A stretch of DNA of 64,000 nt from Sapria himalayana (taxonomy: Eukaryota > Streptophyta > Magnoliopsida > Malpighiales > Rafflesiaceae), in NCBI GenBank assembly GCA_029783825.1, contig JAREIK010000506.1:1008502-1072501 (forward strand). Direction: 5' to 3'. This document shows positions 27,201 to 39,135 of the stretch, piece after piece (positions within the stretch are counted from its first letter, which is position 1; each line of letters begins with the position of its first letter). The translations under genes were made by a program, and so were the position numbers. The notes under the pieces were generated by a model. It was not told the origin of the DNA. It worked only from the letters and a program-made list of their open reading frames with translations, and made no database searches.

Positions 27201-30200
27201 TTTAAATAACTAATGAAGAAGAATTAGCTTGTGATGCTCCTACCATGAAGTCATAATAGTAAATTTTTTGAATTATTTTGTCTCTCATATTCTAAAAGTG
27301 ATAGTTCAAATCAGATTAAAACAAGTTAGACTCAATGATAACTAAAGTCTTAGTTTTCATGATATAGATGCATGCATCATTTTTAAATTTTAATTTTTAT
27401 TTTTATTTTGTGTAAATATTAATTCTTAAAACTTGTTTTATTATTTCTTATATGAATTAATTTCTATAGAAAGGTTATTAGAATTGAATTTATCACATTG
27501 TATTGAATTCTATGTGTCACACATATTTTTAACATAAAAAAAAATATAGGAAAAGGTTATTGTATATAGTGGCTACATAAAATTTTGATTGCTCAATATA
27601 ATGAGAATTTACTTGATAGAGGGAATTTCTAGCAAACAAAGATGTGAATTGTGATTTTTTTCATTTTGTTTATTTAATTGCACAAGAAAAAAATAATTTG
27701 AGAAAATTATTTATAAGTTTTGATTAGGTAGATAATTTTGATAAACAAATTGAATAAATAGAAGTATGCCGAATGCTATTTAGATAACTAAATTTTAGAA
27801 TGTTATAATTTATTATTTGAGCATGTCTAATCTTTTAATCTTTATTCTTAGAGACACACACACTGTTATAGTTTTCATTTACTTTTTTGTTATTTTTAAT
27901 TTTGATGGAGCACATAGCTTGTGAGATTTTATTATTTTTATATATTATATATGAATATTTGATATATGCTTTTTTTAATTAAGTATTATTCATATTCATT
28001 TTCTTTCAGTTTTATTTCCTAATACAATATTATAAATAGCCTAGAGGTGTCAAATGGGTCGGGTGACTCGGACACCCCATGGGGTACAACATGATTCATT
28101 TGTGCCTGGCACGACATGACCTGATTCAATGTTGTGCCTGGACTAGCCTCGTGCCAGCCCTCGACAAGGCTTTGGTCATGCCGGGTCAGAGTTTTTGGCA
28201 TGGGATGCATGGCATGGAACAACTTGACATGATGGCCCATGCGGTTTGATTTTGGTTTGGTTGGACAAACATGCTAGCTTGGACTGAATCAGTTGGCCTA
28301 ATCCGGCACGACCTAGTTAAAATGCAGGCCAATGAGATATATTGGGCTACCTATTTTTAGTGTCGTGTCGGCACGACACTATGACCAAGATGAGTTTAAA
28401 AAATAAGACTTGTTGGCACGGTACGAATGTTTGACACCTCTAAATTAGCTTAGGAGAAACTTGACTCAAAGTTTGTGCGAGTATGTGATATTGAAAGGCA
28501 GGCATGCATAGTGGTGGTAGTAGCCACATGTGATGGTAACATCAGAGATGTGCTTTGTTGGTTGTAGTAGGATTGCTTGACAGAGGTAGTAGGTGCGTGG
28601 TGGCGGCATGTGGTGACACATTATGATGGTGCATGAAAGATGTATGATCTAAAATAGTATTCAAGAGTTTGATTTATGATGTTTTCATAAATAATTATTC
28701 TATTTTAGTTACATAAGTATATTACTCACTCTTTTCTTTATTATTTTAGAGAAATTATAGTTGTAGAATGAATTTGTTTATTATTTATGTGAAGGACATT
28801 ATGATAATGAGAGATGACTAGTTGGTAATCATCCAACTCAATGAGTTTATTTAGATAAAATTTTAGACGAATAATTTTGAGAAATTTAAATGTTTTCTTA
28901 GAATAGAGATGACATTCAAAATTATGTAAATTTACCAATTTTTTGTTATTACTAATACTCTAGTAGATTGCTACATCATTAAAAATTATTGAAATCGATA
29001 TCATTGTTTATTTATGAAAAAGAAAATATGATCATGAAATTAAAATTTATCTTTCCTAATGTAATATGATACAGGATCTTTTGTTACTTTTTGTATTAAA
29101 CACATTCTCCTTCATTCCTATAATTTTAACAATATCAGCTAATTAAGGCATAAATATTATAAAGGAAATAAGAATTGATATTATAATGTATGTTATCTTT
29201 GTTCATTTATATAAAATGGACAATATACATGATCATTTTTTATTATTATCATCAATATTTGTAAAGGAAACAAGAATAACAGTGATGTGATGGTATGATT
29301 TTCTTCTTAATCATTAATTATATATAATACATATCAAATCATTAAAACATAGATATTATTTATGTAATTTTCAAAATTGTAGTAATATATAAATAAATTT
29401 GTTTTATATAAAGAAATAATTATGGTATTCAAAGTTATTTCATAATTTTTAGTTTTCAATATGTTAGAATTTCTTAAATATCATGTCTTCTTGATCTAGA
29501 TAATTAATTTTTTTCCAAAAAGCATTTTGACATCCATATGCAATTTGAATTCAACTATAATTTTGTTTTCTTGTTTTTTTGTATTTTTGATATGTATTTT
29601 TTTAATTATGTGTGAATTCAACCAATTGGACGTCCCAAAAAGCACTTGGACATCCATTTCCATTTCCGATATGTTTGAAAAAACTATGTATTTATTAAGT
29701 ACTTAACTACATGAAAAAGTTTGTTTATCAAAATCTTTAATCTTAAATTAATGATAATGATCATAATTTTGTATATTTTTTTCAAACTTTATATAAATAT
29801 CACCTTTATTTTTTCTTACACATGTACGCATCTTTATAAGTATCCTTTATAAAGATGTTTGTTGTTTACTTAATCTTTGAATATATGCTATATTAATGAT
29901 TTTGTCTTCAATTTTTTTATTTAGAAAAAAATAGTTTATTTTTATGTGTTTTACCTATTCACTAAATATTAGATTTGAGATTATATATCTCATTGTTTAA
30001 TTGTTATAGTAAATGATTATGGAAAGAGATATTGTCTACTTAATCTCCTTGAGTGTATATTATATTTAAAGTATTTTATAAGTAATTATTGATATTATTA
30101 TTTGTCTTTTATTGTCTACTTTGAATTTATTTTTGTACTATATCTTGAAGTAATTGATTGTCTTTTATTTTTTTAAGAGATCAGATTGTCTACAAGAAAA

Positions 30201-33193
30201 ATATAAATTTTATTATAAATCTTCTCTTGGTGTATGTTGCTGTCCAACTTGAATTTGAATACTTAGTATTTGTGATCAGATATATCAAATCATGGAAACT
30301 TTGTCGCATACCTCATATGCGAAGAGTTGCATCAAGGTGATCATGCCAAGTAAAATTCTAAAAATAATTAGTTATGTTGATTGCATATGTTATATCTAAT
30401 TAGACATAATCATATAATTAATTTTTTTATAATTATTCTATAAGTAATAGAATCAATTGGAAAGTTACTTGTATTGTGAAAATGATCTTTGGACCAATAG
30501 GAATATTTGTTGGAGCACAACTCAAAAGGTCAAATTTCGCAAGAGTATTAAGTACATATCTTCTCTGTAACGATATGATATCTCTTATAGAATAAATTAT
30601 CTATATGTTAAGAAAGTATACGAGTTTTACCAAGTCTTTCATCTAAAATAATATTGAAAGATATTTTTTAAGTAGTTTATAACTCACTATCTCACGTAAT
30701 TAGAATATTATTAATATTAATAATCAATAAAATTATTTTGCTATTAGGACTCTTCTAAAAAAAATAAAGTATTGTTAATAATATATTTGTGTAATCCAAA
30801 TGAGATGACTTTCATTGAAAATCTCACAAACTAAGTTTTAGGTAATTATTTCAGACCATACATCACATTCTGTAATATATAAACTGTATGCGATTGTGTT
30901 GCTTGAAATTCAAATATCTGCTTCATATCTATCTTATGCTCAATATTCAAGGTTATTGTGAAGAAATGTATCTTTTAAGTGTGAGTTGTTTGAAAAATAA
31001 AAATTAATATTGATATTATTTTGGTCATTTGAGAATAAATATCTTTGTAGTTCACATCAAATACTTGATTGAATCTCTTTATTATAAGTTAGGTCTTAAA
31101 ATAATTAATTTTCTTACATGATCATGTCTTCATAGTGAATATTATCAACCAATAATAGTTCTTCTTGTATGTCATGATACTAGTATTCAAATCTCATCAG
31201 AGTTGATGACATACATATTTTTTTATCATGACTTAATATTGTTATGGATGAGATAATACATCAAATGGAGATTTGAGTATTTTAGTACTGTCAGAAAATG
31301 TAATATAAAAAATAAAAGAATAAACAAGATGAGAATACATAAAATATATGAAATAGAGTATTGAATATAACTCTTTTGTATCTTTTAGAGAGTAATCAAA
31401 AAGTCTAGATCAGAGAAACTAACTGCAAGACTATTGGACTCCTTCATATGCTAGTCTATAATCTATGCATGGTGAGTATGTGATGTAGTGAAAGTTATAA
31501 GATAAATTGCAGGTCGTTGATTCATAAGAATACCAAAATTACAACTTTTCAAATCTCTATTGATTTCATTAAATTTTTGAGAATTTGGAAAAAACAATAG
31601 ATTATAATTTATTAATTCAAAAAAAAAACCTCCTTCAAACCAGACATTATAACACTTAAATACTACAACATAAACCTAAACATTTTTTCTAATAAAATTA
31701 GGAAAGTTAATAAAATAGTTATGAAAAGTTAATTCCAAAATAAATTTTATAATAAAATTAGGAAAGTAAAACACTAAATAAGTTTTCTAATAAAATTTAG
31801 AAAGTCAACAAAATTCAACTGCATCATTCTCTTCAAGTGACATAAAATTTAATCGTGAATTTGGTACAATAGTATCATCAGAAGAATTATTAGTGAAAGG
31901 AATTAGATACTTCACATTAAATACATTAGTAGTACGAACATGACTTGGCAGCTTCAAGCGATATGCATTAGGATTGACCTTTTCAAGCACTTCCACTGGA
32001 CGAATCTTTTTGGTAGAAAACTTGTTATATTCACTAGTAGGAAAATGATCTTTGTTCAAGACTATCCACACAAAATCACTAACTTCAAATTCTAAATATC
32101 TATATTTCTGATCTGCTTCCCACTTGTATCTAGAGTTAACAATAGACTTGTTGTCAAAAAATAATCCTGTGAACATCCTGAAAATCTATCACAAAATTGC
32201 CAGTCTTGCCATGAACTTTTGTTTGCTTGGTAGTACTATCAAGTCAAGGGGACCTTGAGGTTGGACAGAATATATAATCTGGAATGGACTGAATCATGTG
32301 CTCCTGTTAACACCATAGTTATGTGCAAATTTTGTTTGACATTATTCCTGGTCCCAGTTTTTCACATAATCTTTCACTAAACATCGCAGCATATTACCTA
32401 AAGACCTGTTCACAATTTTTGTCTGTCCATCAGTTTGAGGGTGATACACACTACTGAAGTTTAGCTGAATGTTTATCATCTTTCACAGGTTGTGTCAAAA
32501 GTGACTAACAAATATGGTATCTCTATCAGAAATAATGGATATTGGCAATACATGAAGGTGATACACATTATGAAAGAACAATTAAGCCATATTAATTGCA
32601 TCTGTGATTTTCTTGCAAGTAATAAAGTGTATCATTTTGAAAAATCAATCGACAACAACAAAGATAAACTCATACTTCATTGTGTACGTGATAATCCCAA
32701 AACAAAATTTATGTTAATGTCAATTCAAGGTTGGGCATTAACTGGTAGGGGTATGTACAACCCTACATTAGTGGCTGTCTCCTTGGACACCTGAAAAATT
32801 TTGTAACTCTACACATACCTCTCCATGTCCCTATGAATAGTATACTAGAAATAGGAATTATGAATCAATTACAAGGTTCTATCTCTACCAATATGCTTGT
32901 CCTTGTGTAATTTCTAAATTATCTGTAAGCGAAGGCTATAATTCGGGATGCATACTTAGTACCCTTTAAATAGAAAATTCACATGAAACAAGAAATCTCT
33001 CTTCTTTCCAGCTTATACATCTTGCAAAATTATAGAAAAGTAAGGGTCATTGTTAAGCCAGTCACGAAAAGACTCAAAATCAGGCACTGCGACCCACATG
33101 TTTAGAAACTGATATTGCCAGCGACTCAAAGCATCGGCCACTCTATTTGCAACCCCAGACTTATATTTTACCACTTAAGTAAATTTTTCCAAA

Positions 33194-33233
<40 letters not shown>

Positions 33234-36200
33234 GATATTAATTATAAGTCCTAGGTAATTAAGTTTGCTAGTAACCAAATTAATAAGTCTGTACTAGTGA
33301 AACCTTGTATATTATTCGGAGTTTTTAAAGATATTTTTCGTGTGCCTTGATGCTTACCTCATGGTTAGGTGTAGAGAAAATGTCTTGAGGCGTCTAAAAA
33401 AAGTGACACATAAAAGGTGTGTGTCTTTTTTAGTGAAGCATATTCGAGGTGTGCTTTGATTGAGCAATGAAGAATAATACGTACGCATTCTTCGAACGAG
33501 CTCGGATAGTTTGTTCATGAAACAAGTTGGCACTATTCATTATTAATATGGGGTTGGACAACTTTTTCTTGGAGTGAGCCGACATAGTTCATTCTTAGAA
33601 TGAGGTTGAATACTTATTTTTTAGAACGAGCTAATGAAACTCATTCTTGGAATGAGCTAATTCAACTCTTTCATGGAACGAGTTTGGACAGCATGTTCGA
33701 TGAATGAGCTGACATAACTTATTATTAGAGAAAAATTAATGCAAGATGAACTCCATAATTTCATTGACCTTAACATACAATATATTATTATCTTAATCCT
33801 TAATTTTGATACGAGAATAAGTTATTTAATATTAATAAGGTAAGGAAAGAATTATTTGAATGCTTGGATAGAATATTAAATTATTTAGAATGTTTAAAAG
33901 TTGATGTTTAGTTGGACTTATTTGACCAAATAATGAGTTGATTTGGGAGTTGTATTGCAATTATTTTTTAAACATTAAAGAATCATACATGTTGATGGAT
34001 ATGTTTGGGGGCTTAATATCAGAGTTTAAAAATTTGCTATTCAAGTCCTTAGTCTTACTTTGTAGTGCTTCATGATCTGAAAGAAATTAAAGTACATTTA
34101 AATTGATAATATACCTATTTTTGAAAATTTTTGTATATATAAATTTCTATTTTATTATTAGAGAATTTTATTTTATTTAAATACATGCATTTTTTATTTT
34201 ATTATTTGTAGATTCATACAAATAAGAGATATACTTAAATATTAAAGGTTGAATATTTTAGTGTATGTAAGGTATGACATCAAATCAAGAGAATGAAATC
34301 TACAAAGGAAATAAAATATTGATCTGATTGAATAGATGAGATTAATATGAATGATGAATGAATAAAGATGTCAAATGGTTTGTGCTGTGCTGGCACGATT
34401 GGTTTTTAGTGGCCCAGTTGGGCCACTTTCCCTTGCTGAGCATGACCTGATATGAAAGTCATGTCGTGCCTGACAAGACATGACTGATTGTCTATCCAGC
34501 CTGACACGACACAACTGGCATGATTCTAGCTAGACTCATGGCTACCCTACAGGGTTATCACGGGTTATTCCAAATCATGTTGAATCATGCTAGTTTTGTA
34601 GGTAGCACCATCACAGGCATCAGCCATTGCCTTCACCACCATTTATCGTTGACCAATCACCACAGAAACTTAAAAATAAAAATATAAAATAAAAAAATAA
34701 AGAGAAAATTAATTATATTACATGTACAACATATATAAGAGATAATGTTAATGAAGAATGAGTATAAGAGTAAAAATATAAAAAATATAATCAATAACAA
34801 TAATAAAAAAATGAAATTAAGCAATAACAATAATAGTAAAAATATATAACTTTAAGTGCAGTAAAAAATGAAATAAAAATGTTATTTCAAATTAAGGTCC
34901 AAGAGAAATATGAAATGAAAATAATAAATAACAATTAATAACAATAATAAAAAAAATAATACGATCATAAATCATAATCATAGTATTGAATGTAAATTGT
35001 ATTGTATAAAAATAATAATCATAAAATAAATACATTAACAAATAACAATTAATTCAAATGCTAATTAGTGTTTGTATGCAAATTATCATTATCATGTAAG
35101 CATCTGATAATATTACTAGTGGTGATCTCAATATCTTTCAAGTCTCATGAGTTATCATCTATCATTAATTCTTGTGCTTTTGTTTTATCTTGAATGTTTT
35201 GATCATAGTTTTTATCTGATAGTATTAAATATTCTCAGTTCTTCATGTATGCAAGTGTTTCAATGATATTTGTTCATAATTTTGATTTTCTATTTGAAAT
35301 GATATTTGCAACATAAAAAATAGATTCTGATATTATCTTAGACACATGAGGAGTTAGTAAATCTCATGTCATCTTAAAAAATACACGATAGATAAATATA
35401 TATAATTTTTACTATAATAAAATATCAATATTTTTATTATCATTATATCATATGATTGAGTTGTAATTAGTATTTAAGTACAGAGATAACTCACTGTCGG
35501 CGATGTGCTCCTCAATTTGTTGGAGATGTAGGAGTAATAGTTAATATATAGTGTATTTCCGACGCGTTAGAATCGTAAAAATGTGTCAGTTGGTAAACGA
35601 CGCGTCTGTAGGTAAATGTCTCTGTTGTTAACGACGACTGTTTCCGAACAACGCGTCGGATATGTCTCTGACGCGTATCCGATACGTCACGTGACGTATC
35701 GGACACGGGTCGGACACGGAGACACGGGTCGGACACGACAATTCCTAGGCGTATCCGTGCAACATAGCCCATAACAGATCGTTGACATATCTTTTAGCTG
35801 GATCATGCTAGGTCGTCCCAAAATGGGTTAAGCCTGCTAGGGTAACATGATTTATTATAGGCTAGCCTTATTCATTCATAGCAAGACTAACTTAGGCCAG
35901 GCTAGCCTAGTTTGTTTCAGGCTAGCTTGGGTCAGAACCAGGCTAGCCCATTTGGCCAGCTAGACTAAAATTGGCTTGCACATGCTAGCCTGTGACATAT
36001 CCAGACATGACTCTGAATTAGATCATGATGTACTTGGCATAGAGATGCTAACTGGATTGAGTGGTTTGAGCATGAAATGACTCATGACATAAATCAGCTA
36101 GAGGTGTCAAACGGGCCGGCTCGGCCCGGCCCGACCCATTTTTTTCGGGCACAAACGTGCTACCGTGCCGGGCCGGGCACGATTTAAAAATATTCGGGCA

Positions 36201-39100
36201 CGGCAGGCCATGCCGTGCCGGGTTGGGAGTCGGGACCGTGGGTCGGGATCCAATCAGACCCGACCCGCGGTCTTTTTTTTCGGGAGGGTTGGGTCACGCC
36301 CATGCGTGCCCGCGTGAAACGGCACGGGAAGAACTTATGCCACGGCACGAGCCGTGCCGGACCAGGCACAGCACGGCTCGAGCCAGGCACGGCACGGCAC
36401 GTTCCAACCCCGGGCCCGGCACGGGCCCGATTTAAAAACGTGCCGGGCTGGCCTAGCCCGGTTGACACCTCTAGAATCAGCCATGTCAGGCATGATATGA
36501 CTTAGATTCAGAGCTGTGTTTATATATGCCATAGGTCTGTATGTAGCACTGCTTGTGCCATGTCGGGTCAAAGATCCTAGCACAAGTGGTGTGACATTGC
36601 ATAACTAGTCATGATGACTCGTGTACTCTAGTTTTGGCTTGGCTAATCAAATAGGTTAGCCTAGGCCTGACTCAGGCTAGCTATGAATGAACTAGGCTAG
36701 CTTGGATTGAACCCAGGTTAGCCTAGAATGAATTAGGTTAGCCTAGCTAGGTCTGACCTAGTTTAGCATGACCTGGCATGACCTAGCCAAAAGTCATTCC
36801 TGCGTACTATGTTGAATTATTTTTTGTTAAAACAGTGCTGGTACAACACAGTGACCTTGATCAGTCTAAAAAATGGGTTATTTTGCCATGACATGATCTA
36901 TTTGACATCTAAAGTCTAGTACAAATAAGTCGTGCTGGCCTCGCGTCATACTCGGGCTGCTTGATCCAATTAATATTTCTAATGAATTATCTCATTATTT
37001 ATTCATTGCTAATTCAATATGGTATTAGGTGTCTATTTATGTACTGGTAGCCTTGTTATAATTATTATATTTAGTGTCTTAATATATAAATATATTAGTT
37101 AATTTTTGTATGTATTTAATCATTAGATTTTTTAATTTGATTCATATAGAAAGCTATGTATATTAATATATTTTTATCCATTCAATCTTAATCATAGGAT
37201 TCATACATGCAACCAAACAATAAAAAGATTAAATGGATGACTAGTATTTTAAATACTTCTTTTTCATCTTAATAACCATAACATTAAAATTAAGATGTTT
37301 TCATTATATATTAAATATATTATTATTATTATATATGTACCTGAATGTAATACAAGTGGTGAGAGTATACAATTATGTTTTTTCTATCATAAAAATTTTT
37401 AGAAATTTTAAAAATTAAATAATATTTAGTTTAAATTATAAATAATAAGTTTGTAACTCTTACTATTAATATAGTCAGATATTATATGTTAGTATATAAT
37501 ATATGATTCTAATATCATGCAGTTATAATTATAATAGTGTTTGATATTTGTTTGAATTTTTTTTTATTTTTAAGCCTCCTGATAAACATATAATGTGGAA
37601 TTTATGATGTATATTATGTGTACTAAGATATTTTATTGAATTTCTTTATTTTTTTAATGTATGAAAAATAATTTTTTTTTTACTTATACTATTTGATTAT
37701 CTACGTGATATATATACCTAATATGAAAAATAGTAACTAAATGCTTATCTTTAATATTTTTTATAAATATGTTAATGGAAATATCATTATTTGAAATATA
37801 ATATAATATAATATCATAAATTTTATTTTGAATATTATATTTCTTAAAGATATTTTTTGATACTCATATATGACAAAGTCATCATGAGAAAAGAGGTTCC
37901 CAGGAAATCATAAAATTTTTTTATTTAGTTTTTATTAAGTATCGACATAGTGGGTGGTGAGACATTCAAATAGAATATTATTTTGACTAGTCTAGATATC
38001 ACATATTATTGAGATTGTTTAATTAAATTTTTTAAGTTTATTAATTATTTTTCTAATTAAAAATATTTTATTATGTTATTTATATTGGAGAATCTAAGAA
38101 TTATATGATAGTTAGGCTGAAAGTAAATTTATATAATATTAATTATTTTAAGATTCTCCTGAAAATTTAATTAGAAGATTTAAATTGTAATTAATTTCGT
38201 TATGATATCTTTCTCCAAACCATTGTAGCAAATAAAATGGGTTAATGAACTTGAAGTTGATATACTTTCAAGTTATTGTGCTACTGTTGCATCCCCGGCC
38301 TTTTAATATTTTATTTTTTACACTTATATGAAAATATAAAAATAGAAAACATATTTTGTTATACAAACAGATTATTAAATAAAAAATAAATTACTTATAC
38401 AGCAAAACTAAGGTTACATTTTATCTAAGTTAGTTCTGATATCATATTTCAAAATATTGTTGACAAATATATATAACACTCATAAAATTAATATATCAAA
38501 TGCTCTTATATAGTAAGAAAGTGAAGAGGGCTGCCTAAACATTTGGGTGATAGAAGAGTGGTTAGGGCAGTCCATCAAAAAATTATAAAAAATAAAAAAC
38601 AATCAGAAAATGCAACAAATTTCTTTTTTATTTTTGAGTTGCATGTATACTATGTTTCAAATTTGTTGAACTAAATTTTTTTATATATTTTATTCTCTGG
38701 CACCTTGGTAAGTTTATGATAGGGGGGTGTTCCACATCTCACTGTCTTGTATCTAAATATATTTGTATCATATACATTTTCATTGCACTATCATAAACTT
38801 TACCAAGGTGCCAAAGAATAAAATATATAAAAAAATTTAGTTCAACAAATTTGAAACATAGCATGCATCTCATGTCTTGTATCTAAATACATTTGTATCA
38901 TATACATTTTCATTGCCCTACCTTTGCCATAATTGCTGTCACTAGCAAAAATTATGTGGCTGTTTGCATTATTATGAAATTACTGGTTCTTGAATTATAT
39001 TATAGAGTTTTTCTTTTTTATTTTTTTGTAGAAAGATGTTTTGTCTTAGTTTTCAGTTGACAATCAAAAACCATAATATTCAATTTTTATTGTTTCTGAC

Positions 39101-39135
<35 letters not shown>

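Larger units (their letters stand above)
34363..36911. mobile_element. Older, larger hAT-like element hosting a younger one
   Basis: TAAAGATGTCAAAT at 34363 and ATTTGACATCTA at 36900-36911 form imperfect inverted termini of the same family type. The interior has GGCACG/CATGAC words and a degenerate array of AGG(C/T)TAGCCT at 35850-35990 and 36650-36745, split by the 36099-36473 insertion. No target duplication or transposase found. Confidence 0.5.

Noticed and set aside
32492..32794. 100-codon plus-strand frame
   Set aside because: Lies antisense to the gypsy integrase remnant, whose minus-strand words explain the sequence.
33494..33727. Regularly spaced repeats suggesting a CRISPR array
   Set aside because: Units are contiguous diverged tandem repeats without unique spacers, in a plant nuclear context.
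36157..36583. Several Arg/Pro/Gly-rich frames on both strands
   Set aside because: Lack of stops reflects extreme GC content of the hAT-like element, not coding.
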